From Planctomycetales bacterium (GTDB taxonomy: Bacteria; Planctomycetota; Planctomycetia; Planctomycetales; Planctomycetaceae), in assembly GCA_026400835.1 (NCBI GenBank), contig JAPLOA010000076.1:62001-126000 (forward strand): DNA of 64,000 nt, written 5' to 3'. The translations under genes and the position numbers were made by a program. The notes below the pieces were generated by a model, which was given only the letters and a program-made list of their open reading frames with translations, was not told the DNA's origin and made no database searches. Numbering within the stretch: the first letter of the stretch is position 1; every line of letters begins with the position of its first letter. Of the stretch, positions 1-8,692 are shown one piece after another.

Positions 1-1670
1 TTACTGGCCATCACGTTTTCGTTATACAAGAGTGAGATCGTGGCTTCATTATCACTCACGAACTCAATCTTGTAATCGTAGTATTGGATTGAGTCCTGCA
101 ATTGCGACACGATCAGCGTGTTGCCATCCTGTTGGACAGCTTCCCATGCGTTGTCACCATCAGCAAACTGACCGCCAGACAACGTGAGCTTTCCGTCGGC
201 ATCAAAACGGAAATAAGATGATGAATAGGGATCGTCCGCACTAACAGATTCCCCTTCAGCTCCCAGCAACCCTTGCAACAGTGCCCCCAAAACCGATGGC
301 TCGCTATTCGCCGCGGGCTTATTCCCCGGGCGATTTCCATCAAGCGACCATTCTCCAATCAGCTTCATACCGAGACCTTCGCGTGCTTCTTTCGCCAATG
401 CCTCATCAGGAGTAATCTCAGGAGCTTCCGCATTTGGAACCAGTACGCAAATGTGTGACTTGTCAACGTTCATCATGTAGTAACGATCACGCTTCGCATC
501 GAATGCCACGGCCACATGTTTGCAGCCACCGCCGATTTTTGCCTTGCCAACAACTCCAATCAGTTCACCTTCTTTGTTGAACCGTTTGATCGTTCCAATA
601 CTGGATTCGGCCGTCAGGATATCTCCGTTATCGCAACACCGCACGTTCATGGGATTGCAGCAGCTTCCGAATCCATCAATCGCTTTGCGATCACCTTTAC
701 CGAAATCTGTCAGGCGTTCACCGTCACGATCCAGCAACGCAACTTTGAATTTCGTGTTCTCAGCGAGAACGAGGTGACTTTCTGTGGCCTGAATATCGCA
801 CTGACCGCAGCATCCTCCCAACTCACTGACCACCTTCTTTGGCTCAGAAAACTCATGAGTCATGCGCCAGACTTCATAGCCGTAGCCTTCCAGAGCATTG
901 CAGCACAGGAATACGTCTTTGCTGGTTACCGCAAGCGCGGTAATGCCCATTTTCTGAGTAAGCATCTGCTCGCCCGAAAACATCTGGGAGTACGAGTCTT
1001 CCGTTGATTTCAGTTGGTCTGCATAAAGAGCCTTTTGTTCTTCATATGTCGCCAGACGTTTCTTATCCCGCTCTGTCAATTCGGCTTCCGGCTTTTCCTT
1101 CAGCTTCTTAATGCGCTCTTCAATACTTGCGACCTGGTCGCGGAACATCTCGGTCATTTCATCAACTTGTTTCTTCGCCCCCTCCTGCACTCGCTGCTTG
1201 AATGTCTCCATGTCGCCGATATGTGGCGAATCAGCAGTGCTGCTGATTTTCCAGTCGTCGCCAAGGCGAGCAACCTTTCCATCACCTGCAACGAAAATCG
1301 AACCGTCAGGAGCCTGATTCAGTGCGGTCGGTGTAAAGGGCAGTTCAATGCTGCGAATAAGTTCGCCGTCTGGTGAGTACACTTGAAGCAACTTCGCAGC
1401 GACGTTTGTTTTTGTTTCCTGTGATCCGTCATCATTGAGCACATACTCAACGTTGTCGCCACCAACGCAGGCCAGCAGACTTCCTTCTTTGTCGAGACAA
1501 AACGTATTGAGAACAATCGGCTTCCCCTTATGCGTCGGCTTGATAACACGCGCCTGCTTATGCGTAGATGTGAACTCCTTCTCTGCAGCGACATTGTTCC
1601 CACAGAGCCAGAAAAAAAATGCCGCAACAAAAAGGAATGTTGCGATAGGTTTCAACTGATGTCGGTTCAT
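1..1670 (-). CDS. exported cysteine-rich beta-propeller protein, copy A (3' end beyond window)
   Basis: Open frame read leftward from ATG 1670 and running off the window edge (about 556 residues visible). It begins with a clear signal peptide (MNRHQLKPIATFLFVAAFFF...), then beta-propeller-like blades ('LNTFCLDKEGSLLACVGG', 'VLAENTKFKVALLDRDGER'), a charged coiled-coil insert around residues 145-210, and a cysteine-rich stretch (GGCCGQCD, GSCCNPMNVRCC, GGGCKH). The C-terminal part (LIGEWSLDG... onward) resembles a small lipocalin-like barrel domain; that is inference. It is a close paralogue of the next gene (1857-3635) in the same orientation, 186 bp apart, so a tandem duplication. Function unknown; the conserved Cys/His clusters could bind metal or form disulfides outside the cytoplasm. 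The end lies outside the window. Confidence 0.85.
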   Translation of the reverse strand, partial: MNRHQLKPIATFLFVAAFFFWLCGNNVAAEKEFTSTHKQARVIKPTHKGKPIVLNTFCLDKEGSLLACVGGDNVEYVLNDDGSQETKTNVAAKLLQVYSPDGELIRSIELPFTPTALNQAPDGSIFVAGDGKVARLGDDWKISSTADSPHIGDMETFKQRVQEGAKKQVDEMTEMFRDQVASIEERIKKLKEKPEAELTERDKKRLATYEEQKALYADQLKSTEDSYSQMFSGEQMLTQKMGITALAVTSKDVFLCCNALEGYGYEVWRMTHEFSEPKKVVSELGGCCGQCDIQATESHLVLAENTKFKVALLDRDGERLTDFGKGDRKAIDGFGSCCNPMNVRCCDNGDILTAESSIGTIKRFNKEGELIGVVGKAKIGGGCKHVAVAFDAKRDRYYMMNVDKSHICVLVPNAEAPEITPDEALAKEAREGLGMKLIGEWSLDGNRPGNKPAANSEPSVLGALLQGLLGAEGESVSADDPYSSSYFRFDADGKLTLSGGQFADGDNAWEAVQQDGNTLIVSQLQDSIQYYDYKIEFVSDNEATISLLYNENVMAS

Positions 1671-1856
1671 CCTTAACACTTCCAGCAAAGGATTCAAAAT
1701 TCGTTCCAACGGCAACCAGCCCAGGAACAAGAGTCGGTCTGCAGATTCAGTCCACGCATTTTGAAACGCGACAATTCAAAATTTCTTCAGCAACAGGCCT
1801 GCGGTTAAGATACACGTGTTCGTGCACGCCACGAAAATTCCGCCGTGAACGCTTCT

Positions 1857-3635
1857 TCATTCTGTTTTTTCGGAGTTGACGGCCGCGCCCGCTTCCGGAG
1901 TCGCAGGAACTCGCTGATAGCGATTGCTGCTGAGCACCCGATCTTTATAGAGCAAAGAAATCGTCACTTCGTCGTCAGTCACAAATTCGACTTTATATTC
2001 ATAGTATTGGATACTTCCCTGAATCTTTGAGACATAAAGGGTGTTCCCGTCCTGTCGAATGCATTCCCAGCCCTGATCGACCGCAGTAGATCTGCCACCG
2101 CGTGTAATCAAGTTGCCGTCGAGCTCAAAACTCAGGAACGACGAGGAATAGGGATCACTGCTCAAACGAAGTCGCGAAGCACTGATCAGCTTTGAGGTTG
2201 ATTTTGTCTCAGAGTTCTCCTCAACGGCTTTTGAAGTGGCATTTTCATCATCCGGTGTCTTCCCATCCAGAGACCATGCGCCAACAAGCTTCTGACCAAG
2301 TCCTTCTCGCGCCAGCTTTGCCATCGCTTCATCAGGAGTGATCTCAGGGGCTTCAGAGTTGGGAACCAGCACGCAGATGTGGTCTTTGTCGACATTCATC
2401 ATGTAGTAGCGATCTCGCTTCTCATCGAACGCTACAGCCACGTGTTTGCAGCCACCGCCGATTTTCGCTCTGCCCACAACTCCGATCAGCTCACCAGCCT
2501 TGTTGAATCGCTTGATTGTCCCGATGCTCGATTCCGCCGTCAGGATATCTCCGTTGTCGCAACAACGAACATTCATCGGATTGCAGCAACTTCCGAAACC
2601 ATCTACGGCTTTTCGATCACCTTTGCCAAAGTCCATCAATCTCTCACCATCGCGATCCAGTAATGCCACTTTGAACTTTGTATTCTCGGCCAGAACCAGG
2701 TGAGAATCAGTCGCCTGAATATCGCATTGCCCGCAACAGCCTCCCAGTTTTTCCACCACCTTCGTGGGTTCTGAAAATTCGTGTGTCATCCGCCAGACTT
2801 CAAAGCCAGATCCCTCGACAGCATAAGCACACAGAAAAACATCTTTGCTTGTAACAGCCAATGCCGTAATGCCAAGCTTACGAGACATTGCGAGTGATGT
2901 AGAACTGGAGCCTGAACCGGATCCTTTCAGCGCGGAAATCTGAGTCTCGAAAAGCTCCTTCTGCTTTTCATAGGTTGTCAGCCGACGGGCATCAGTTTCA
3001 GTACGATCAGTCTCCGGCGTCTCCTTCAACACCTTGATCCGTTCTTCGATGCGGGCCACTTGCTCACGATACCGAGTTGAATTCTCCTCCAGTTGCTTCT
3101 TTGCGGCAGTTTCAATCCGCTGCTTGAAGTCCTCGAGGCTGCCGATATGCGGCGAATCAGCCGTCGCCAACACACGACCCTCAGAGTCGATCCGGGCGAT
3201 TTTTCCTTCGCCAGCGACGAAGACCATTCCGTTGGCTGCGACATTGATCGCCGTTGGCTTGAAGGATAAATCAGCGGAGCGGATTAATTTTCCCTCGGGA
3301 GAATAACACTGAAGCTGCCGGGGCTGCTCGACGGTCTTCGCCTGCTGGGAACCATCGTTGTTCACGAGGTACTGAATATTACTGCCGCCGACACAAGCAA
3401 GGATATTGCCGGTGTGATCAAGGCAGAATGTGTTCAACGAAATAGGCTGATCTTCAAACAATGGCCGAATGATTCGGGCCTGCTTGTGAGTCGGTTGAAG
3501 TTCGTGAACATTGCCAGATGCCTTTGGCTTTGCGCTGCTAACCTTCTCGTGTGCCAAACAGATAGCCGACAACGAAACCAATATGAGCCCCCAAAAGGCC
3601 CCAAACAACTTCGTGCGCGGTTCTGCTTTGCTCAT
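1857..3635 (-). CDS. exported cysteine-rich beta-propeller protein, copy B
   Basis: 592 residues from ATG 3635, chosen because a signal peptide follows directly (MSKAEPRTKLFGAFWGLILV...); the longer frame to 3728 adds 31 residues that would bury it. Domain order matches copy A: propeller blades with NHL-like repeats, a coiled coil around residues 155-240, cysteine clusters GGCCGQCD (about 298), GSCCNPMNVRCC (about 347-359) and GGGCKH, then a C-terminal LVGAWSLDG domain. The Cys region is nearly identical in both copies, whereas the coiled coil and C-terminal linker differ. No enzyme motif is recognisable. Likely periplasmic or surface bound. The family is conserved in planctomycetes as far as I can tell, without an assigned role. 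Confidence 0.88.
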   Translation of the reverse strand: MSKAEPRTKLFGAFWGLILVSLSAICLAHEKVSSAKPKASGNVHELQPTHKQARIIRPLFEDQPISLNTFCLDHTGNILACVGGSNIQYLVNNDGSQQAKTVEQPRQLQCYSPEGKLIRSADLSFKPTAINVAANGMVFVAGEGKIARIDSEGRVLATADSPHIGSLEDFKQRIETAAKKQLEENSTRYREQVARIEERIKVLKETPETDRTETDARRLTTYEKQKELFETQISALKGSGSGSSSTSLAMSRKLGITALAVTSKDVFLCAYAVEGSGFEVWRMTHEFSEPTKVVEKLGGCCGQCDIQATDSHLVLAENTKFKVALLDRDGERLMDFGKGDRKAVDGFGSCCNPMNVRCCDNGDILTAESSIGTIKRFNKAGELIGVVGRAKIGGGCKHVAVAFDEKRDRYYMMNVDKDHICVLVPNSEAPEITPDEAMAKLAREGLGQKLVGAWSLDGKTPDDENATSKAVEENSETKSTSKLISASRLRLSSDPYSSSFLSFELDGNLITRGGRSTAVDQGWECIRQDGNTLYVSKIQGSIQYYEYKVEFVTDDEVTISLLYKDRVLSSNRYQRVPATPEAGAAVNSEKTE

Positions 3636-3856
3636 ACAGGGCCCCTGAATCCATACTTCGAGGAGATGACGAACCAGACGTTGGCCTGCTGAATATATCC
3701 CCGGGAGGGTTAGACGTGAACTCTCCATTGAGGAAAAACAAGTATAGCAGCACCCGGATCCCCAAGCTCAATCTTCCGTCGGGCTCTCGAAACAAGAGAC
3801 AGAACACCCAAACCTCCAGAACTGACTTATGACTGACCGGCAAAAAGCTGTCGCCA

Positions 3857-3890
3857 ATAAAAAAGGCCACCTGAATACTCAGGTGGCCTT
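3857..3890 (-). terminator. rho-independent terminator of rpsR
   Basis: Perfect 12-bp stem (3863-3874 with 3879-3890) and a 4-nt loop, followed on the minus strand by a run of T (the A-rich 3857-3864 on the plus strand). It sits 23 bp past the rpsR stop codon. This is the clearest intrinsic terminator in the window. Confidence 0.92.
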
Positions 3891-3912
3891 GAGCTCACAT
3901 ATTGCGAAAACC

Positions 3913-4194
3913 CTATTCTTCTGCCACGAACGGCAGCAAACCGATAAACCGAGCCCTAAGGACAGCGGTTCGAACAGCACGCTGGTAAAGTGCAGTCGTG
4001 CCTGTTCGGCGTCGTGGAAGAATACGACCTTCGCGATCAATCAGATTGCGCAGCGTCTTCAGATCCTTGTAGTCAACATACACTGGGCGTGGCACTTCAC
4101 CATGCCCAGTGAACATGCAGCTCATCTTCTTCTTTTTCAGACGAGCACGGCGTTTACGAAGTTTCTTCAGATCTGCGCGGGAAATTGTTGCCAT
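3913..4194 (-). CDS. rpsR: 30S ribosomal protein bS18
   Basis: 93 residues, slightly longer than the usual 75-90, from ATG 4194 ([11 protein letters not shown]...). The core [20 protein letters not shown] followed by [20 protein letters not shown] is the bS18 signature that binds 16S rRNA and partners bS6 in the small-subunit platform. The N-terminal basic segment [11 protein letters not shown] is extended. A longer frame starting at 4266 adds 24 residues unlike the family and is rejected. The gene stands alone: no rpsF, ssb or rplI neighbour, although many bacteria keep rpsF-(ssb)-rpsR together. The upstream neighbour on the same strand is the PII gene, 225 bp away. A strong terminator follows. 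Confidence 0.95.
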   Translation of the reverse strand: MATISRADLKKLRKRRARLKKKKMSCMFTGHGEVPRPVYVDYKDLKTLRNLIDREGRILPRRRTGTTALYQRAVRTAVLRARFIGLLPFVAEE

Positions 4195-4229
4195 GTAACG
4201 ACTTACAGCCTTTAACTGAAACACTGACT

Positions 4230-4255
4230 GCGGGCATGAACCCCGTAAAGCCCGC
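4230..4255 (-). promoter_or_regulatory. leader hairpin upstream of rpsR
   Basis: GCGGGC (4230-4235) pairs with GCCCGC (4250-4255) around a 14-nt loop, 36 nt upstream of the rpsR start. Leaders of bS18 operons in other bacteria can bind the S6:S18 complex, so this could be an autoregulatory element, but I cannot match it to that motif. Confidence 0.3.
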
Positions 4256-4280
4256 ATAAGATCCAACGATCAGCAGGCCG

Positions 4281-4308
4281 CCCGACGGACTGGGATAATC
4301 CCAGCGGG
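4281..4308 (-). terminator. hairpin between PII gene and rpsR, possible terminator
   Basis: CTGGGAT (4290-4296) and ATCCCAG (4298-4304) flanked by CCCG and CGGG form a compact inverted repeat about 110 bp past the PII stop codon. There is no T run, so termination is uncertain. Confidence 0.35.
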
Positions 4309-4419
4309 GAGACGAAGTGACCCAGTGTAATTCGGCAATCGCCTGCCGACAACACAATCCTGAGTCTCATTTTGTAATCGGTGGAACTGAAAATCAGCGT
4401 TCAGCCACATCAGCCACAA

Positions 4420-4758
4420 TCAAATGGCGTCTGTACCAGTTTCGCCTGTTCGAATTCGCACAACCTGCTCCAAATTGTACTGGAAAATCTTTCCGTCCCC
4501 AATTTGACCGGTTCGAGCGGCTTCACAGATTGCGTTGATCGCACCTTCGACTTCATTGTCGTTGACGATGACTTCAAGCTTCACTTTGGGCATGAAATCT
4601 ACAGTGTATTCTGCGCCGCGGTAGGTTTCTTTGTGACCTCGCTGGCGACCAAAACCTCGCACCTCGGAGACCGTCATTCCCTGAACGCCAATCGTGGTGA
4701 GCTTCGTTTTGACGTCTTCGAGCTTATAGTGACGGATAACTGCCTCAAGCTTTTTCAT
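4420..4758 (-). CDS. glnB: PII nitrogen regulatory protein
   Basis: 112 residues, the standard PII length, from ATG 4758 ([20 protein letters not shown]). The T-loop contains YRGAEY with Tyr51 at the canonical uridylylation position, and the C-terminal half has the family signature ([20 protein letters not shown], the B-loop/C-loop region that binds ATP/ADP and 2-oxoglutarate). The upstream in-frame extension to 4902 has no PII character. PII trimers sense nitrogen and energy state and control glutamine synthetase adenylylation, NtrB and AmtB channels. The gene is not next to an amt gene; the amt pair lies at 44.4-48 kb. A sigma-54-like promoter is present upstream. Whether it is functionally GlnB or GlnK cannot be told from sequence alone. 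Confidence 0.95.
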   Translation of the reverse strand: MKKLEAVIRHYKLEDVKTKLTTIGVQGMTVSEVRGFGRQRGHKETYRGAEYTVDFMPKVKLEVIVNDNEVEGAINAICEAARTGQIGDGKIFQYNLEQVVRIRTGETGTDAI

Positions 4759-4988
4759 GATCTCTGCCTTGACCCCTGTCGACTGAAAATCGAGCACATC
4801 AGGAAATCTGTGCTCGACGTAACCTGGAAACTTGTACTTCACGCCAATAAGAAAGACCAGCCAGTCCACCGCCCCGCCGAAACAATGCCATTTGGGCGGC
4901 ATTGATTAGGTCCATCAGTACGGCCCGACACTCCGTCGAATTCAACTACGGCTTCACAGGAACTTGGTTTCTGATTGAAGAATTGTCA

Positions 4989-5005
4989 TTGCAAGTCCTA
5001 TGCCG
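4989..5005 (-). promoter_or_regulatory. sigma-54-like -24/-12 promoter of the PII gene
   Basis: On the minus strand the sequence reads CGGCATAGGACTTGCAA. GG of the -24 box and GC of the -12 box are separated by exactly 10 nt, and TTGCA matches the -12 consensus. The predicted start of transcription is near 4979, giving a leader of about 220 nt to ATG 4758. The first, sixth and seventh bases of the -24 element depart from consensus. Confidence 0.6.
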
Positions 5006-5016
5006 TCGCGTAAGTC

Positions 5017-5040
5017 CACCTGATCTGTGGTGTTCAGGTG
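5017..5040. promoter_or_regulatory. dyad upstream of the PII promoter
   Basis: CACCTGA (5017-5023) and TCAGGTG (5034-5040) form a perfect 7-bp inverted repeat with a 10-bp spacer, ending 12 bp upstream of the sigma-54-like -24 element. It looks like an operator, but the spacing differs from the classical NtrC site, and it is closer to the promoter than most enhancer sites. The remainder of 4759-5136 holds no gene. Confidence 0.45.
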
Positions 5041-5136
5041 ACACGTTGCACTCAAATTAAACAGCAAGCGTAAAAATTAATCACACCAAAGAAAACAGCC
5101 CTTTAAAACCTTCTATACGCCTTCCCGGCAGAATCT

Positions 5137-6177
5137 ATGAGCATTCAATTTCTGTTTCTTCTGCTGATTATCGGCCTGATGGCCGGACGAGTTTCCTCCG
5201 TCTGGGCTGTCGCACTAATTGAGGATTCGATTCGATGCGGCGTGCGACGCTGCGACTCCTGCGATCAACCGTTTTCCTACGTTCGCCAGTTGTTGCTTTG
5301 GTACCCCGGCATCCGTTGCCCTTCCTGTAAAGCTCCGGACAGACTTTGGCCATTCTGGTCCACTCTCGCGATATCCATGGCGTTTGCAGGCTTTGGATGG
5401 CTGCTCCTCACACAAAGTTGTCAAAGTGTCGTCGAAGTTCAACCATCTCAATCACTATGGCTGAATCGCCTTCCCTTTCATTTGATATTCATCTTCCTCC
5501 TGGCGACAGCGACAACAACTGATTACCTCGACTATTCAATCTTTGATTCGGTTGTCGTTCGAGGAGCCCTGTTCGCCATCATCACGGCAACGCTTAGCGG
5601 CGAACTACAACTTATTCACGTCTGGGTTGACTGGAGCTATGACAACATGCCCATTCCCAGCCCACAGAATCCAGCCGTGACGGTGCCTCATTTTGGCCCC
5701 TATCTTCCCGAATGGATGAAGGGACATCAACATCTCCATGGATTTGTGTGGAGCATCTCCGGGGCTGTCGCTGGAGCAGGGTTGATGTGGATCGCTCGCA
5801 TTGCTTCGCGCCTGATTCTGGGGATTCCAGCGATCGGGTTTGGAGATGTCACGCTCATGGCAATGATCGGCGCGTTCCTCGGTTGGCAACCGACGCTGTG
5901 CGCCTTGGCCATCGCGCCGCTTGTGGGTCTGATTTTGGGGCTCGGTGGCCGCATTTTCACTGGCCGCGCATTTGTCGCATTTGGTCCCTACCTGTGTATC
6001 GCTGCGTTCCTGGTACTCTGCACATGGGGATACCTTTGGGAAGGTTGGCGACTGCGATTGGTTTTCAGTCACTGGCCCACCATTGCTGGCATGGTCGGAG
6101 GCGCTTTTGCCGCATTCTGTCTGCTGCTTGTGGGCTTACGCATTTTTCGAGAAACTCCTGCAGCGAAACTTCGTTAG
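5137..6177 (+). CDS. prepilin peptidase-like A24 membrane aspartyl protease
   Basis: 346 residues, strongly hydrophobic with about eight membrane segments. Two cytoplasmic zinc-type pairs, CDSC (39-42) and CPSC (61-64), match the tetracysteine motif of type IV prepilin peptidases. The first catalytic aspartate lies in TDYLDYSIFD (D129, with D137 at the usual spacing although the expected Pro is Phe), the second in the GFGD motif (D237). A 40-residue polar insert containing GHQHLHG separates the two catalytic parts. The family removes leader peptides of type IV pilins and type II secretion pseudopilins and may N-methylate them. No pilin or secretion gene is adjacent. It is divergent from the PII gene, sharing a 378-bp intergenic region. 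Confidence 0.8.
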   Translation: MSIQFLFLLLIIGLMAGRVSSVWAVALIEDSIRCGVRRCDSCDQPFSYVRQLLLWYPGIRCPSCKAPDRLWPFWSTLAISMAFAGFGWLLLTQSCQSVVEVQPSQSLWLNRLPFHLIFIFLLATATTTDYLDYSIFDSVVVRGALFAIITATLSGELQLIHVWVDWSYDNMPIPSPQNPAVTVPHFGPYLPEWMKGHQHLHGFVWSISGAVAGAGLMWIARIASRLILGIPAIGFGDVTLMAMIGAFLGWQPTLCALAIAPLVGLILGLGGRIFTGRAFVAFGPYLCIAAFLVLCTWGYLWEGWRLRLVFSHWPTIAGMVGGAFAAFCLLLVGLRIFRETPAAKLR

Positions 6178-6282
6178 TCCACAGATTATTCACGCACCCA
6201 AGTTGCGACGAGACTCGCTGATCAGTAAACGCGGGATACTTGTCGTTAAAAGATCCGCACAACTTGAATTCAGGATAATTCG

Positions 6283-8685
6283 ATGCTGGGTCATGCAACG
6301 TTTCTGAATCTGACCGTGATCCTGCTTCTGTCCACAATTGTCCTTCAGGCGGACGAGACAGAAACGGCACCTCGAGACACTTTCAAAGAGGATTTCTCGA
6401 AAAACGCGGAGCCCTTTCTTCGTGAATTCTGCTTGTCATGTCATGGCTCTGACGTCACAAAAGGTAATCTTCGTCTTGATCAATTGGATACCGATGTTTC
6501 GCAACGCTCGAACCATGAGCGATGGCGGAATATCCTGAACCGCGTTCGCTCTGGTGAGATGCCACCACCGGGGAACTCCCAGCCGAGCGAATTACAGATC
6601 ACGGGCTTTCTCAAGGCTCTCGCAACGAATCTGGATTCCGCTGCGATCGCGAACCGCAATGATGGCCGTGTCATTCTACGACGGCTAAATCGTACCGAGT
6701 ACGAGAACACTGTTCGTGATTTGTTCGACATTGATGTCTCTGTCAGAGACATGCTTCCGGAAGACACGATTTCAAACGGCTTCGACAATGTGGGAGTGGC
6801 ACTGAATGTTTCTCCCGTTCTGATCGAACGCTATCTGGAAGCGGCCGATGCTGTCGTGAATGCGGCGATTGTTCCTGTGCATGCAGAGGAAAGCCGGATA
6901 GAACGATTCGACCTTTATGACTCATTGCCGAAGTGGTTTCTGGCCGGAGCATGGAAGCAAGAAGAAGGAGTCATCCTGTTTCGCAGTGGCGGCGACTCCG
7001 CATCAGACCTAAGGAAATTCCGAGCTCCGGCTCCCGGACGATATCGGTTTCGCATCTCAGCTTCGGCTCATAATTCAGACACACCTCTGCCAATGGCCGC
7101 GTTGCTTGGCAACTTTGTTGTCAGCGGCAATCCAACTCGACATCTTGGCTACTTTGATGCACCACCCGGACAAACCGGCGTGATCGAGTTCGAGGAGAAA
7201 TTGCTGGCGAAAAATGACACCATCAAAGTAACCCCCGTTGCTCTTCCGTTTGTGTACCTGAAACAGGAAACGATGCAGGGGTATCCTGGGCCTGGTTTGC
7301 ACATTCATTGGATGGAAGTCGAAGGTCCGCTTCCGGAGAAATGGCCAACAGAAAGTTATCGCCGAGTCTACGGAGATGTGAATCCCGAGACAGCTACGTT
7401 GGCGGATGCAGAAAGCCTCCTGAAAAAGCTCCTCCCCAGAGCATTCCGCCGTCCAATCCAGCCCGGCGAAGACCGTGCCTACACCAATCTTGTTGCAGCC
7501 GCACTGAATTCCGGCCAGACTTTTGAAGAGGCCTTCCGCATCGGGATCAAAGCCGTGCTGACATCTCCGAAGTTCCTTTATCTTCGGGAATCAAAAGGCC
7601 CGCTGGATGACCACGCTCTGGCATCGCGACTGTCCTATTTCCTCTGGAGCACGATGCCTGATGAAACACTGCTGTCGCTGGCCGAAAAGCAGGAATTGAA
7701 TCAGCCACAGACTCTGCGTGCTCAAGTGGAGCGAATGCTCCGACATCCAAAGTCTAAAGCCTTTACCGAAAACTTCACGGGACAATGGTTGAGTCTACGA
7801 GACATCAACGCAACCACACCAGACAAAACTCTCTACCCGGAGTTCGACGAACTGCTGCAATGGTCATCCGTCAGAGAGACTCATCTGTTCTTTGAAGAAC
7901 TCCTGAAGAACGATCTCAGCGTTACAAACTTCGTGGATTCAGATTTTGCGTTACTCAACGGAAGGCTCGCGGAGCATTACGAAATACCGGACGTCTACGG
8001 TGTCGATTTTCGAAGAGTCGAACTGAAACCGGAGTATCACCGCGGCGGCTTGCTGACTCAGGCTTCAATCCTGAAGGTCACTGCGAATGGCACTTCAACA
8101 AGCCCTGTCCTGCGAGGTGTCTGGATTCTGGATCGCATTCTCGGATCTCCCGCGTCACCGCCTCCTCCCAACGTTCCCGCCGTCGAGCCCGATATTCGAG
8201 GGGCGACGACGATTCGCGAACAACTGGCCAAACACCAGGCCTCCGAGAACTGTGCTTCCTGCCACACCAAGATCGATCCTCCAGGATTTGCTCTGGAAAA
8301 CTTTGACGTGATCGGCGGCTGGCGTACCCAATATCGTGTAACCGCCGAGCGAAAGAACTGGGTCAACAACCGCACTGGGCCGCTCGCCAAATATCTGGCC
8401 GCATGGCAATATGGACTGGGCACTGATGTTGAGTCAGGCGACACTCTGGCCGATGGTCGGACATTTTCGGATATCACGGATTTCAAGAAACTGCTGCTCG
8501 ATCGCCCCGAACAGATTGCCCGCAGTGTGACGGAGAAACTGATGATCTACGCAACCGGACACCCGATCAGTTTCAGTGATCACACAGAGATTGACCGAAT
8601 CGTCACAGAAGCCAAATCTTCCGAATACGGACTAAGAACTCTTGTCCATGCAGTCGTAGGCAGTCACCTCTTTCAGACAAAGTGA
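6283..8685 (+). CDS. DUF1592-type planctomycete cytochrome-like protein
   Basis: 800 residues with a signal peptide (ILLLSTIVLQA). Domain order is that of the planctomycete DUF1587-DUF1595-DUF1592-DUF1588-DUF1585 proteins: an N-terminal c-type heme motif CLSCH (C50-H54) followed by MPPPGNSQPS; DUF1587 (RRLNRTEYENTVRDLFDIDV); DUF1592 (ASRLSYFLWSTMPDE); DUF1588 with a second heme motif CASCH (from C657) followed by KIDPPGFALENFDVIG; and the C-terminal DUF1585. A good ribosome site (AGGA, 7 bp from ATG) supports the start. It is followed after 7 bp by a DUF1552 gene, a conserved pairing. Exported and likely heme-binding; the reaction is unknown. A paralogue lies at 14263-17280. Confidence 0.9.
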   Translation: MLGHATFLNLTVILLLSTIVLQADETETAPRDTFKEDFSKNAEPFLREFCLSCHGSDVTKGNLRLDQLDTDVSQRSNHERWRNILNRVRSGEMPPPGNSQPSELQITGFLKALATNLDSAAIANRNDGRVILRRLNRTEYENTVRDLFDIDVSVRDMLPEDTISNGFDNVGVALNVSPVLIERYLEAADAVVNAAIVPVHAEESRIERFDLYDSLPKWFLAGAWKQEEGVILFRSGGDSASDLRKFRAPAPGRYRFRISASAHNSDTPLPMAALLGNFVVSGNPTRHLGYFDAPPGQTGVIEFEEKLLAKNDTIKVTPVALPFVYLKQETMQGYPGPGLHIHWMEVEGPLPEKWPTESYRRVYGDVNPETATLADAESLLKKLLPRAFRRPIQPGEDRAYTNLVAAALNSGQTFEEAFRIGIKAVLTSPKFLYLRESKGPLDDHALASRLSYFLWSTMPDETLLSLAEKQELNQPQTLRAQVERMLRHPKSKAFTENFTGQWLSLRDINATTPDKTLYPEFDELLQWSSVRETHLFFEELLKNDLSVTNFVDSDFALLNGRLAEHYEIPDVYGVDFRRVELKPEYHRGGLLTQASILKVTANGTSTSPVLRGVWILDRILGSPASPPPPNVPAVEPDIRGATTIREQLAKHQASENCASCHTKIDPPGFALENFDVIGGWRTQYRVTAERKNWVNNRTGPLAKYLAAWQYGLGTDVESGDTLADGRTFSDITDFKKLLLDRPEQIARSVTEKLMIYATGHPISFSDHTEIDRIVTEAKSSEYGLRTLVHAVVGSHLFQTK

Positions 8686-8692
8686 GTCAACA

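Noticed and set aside
5017-5040. Classical NtrC site upstream of the PII gene
   Set aside because: Arms contain CACC/GGTG but spacing (N10 for the full dyad, N8 for the inner pair) does not fit the usual NtrC consensus; kept only as an unnamed dyad.
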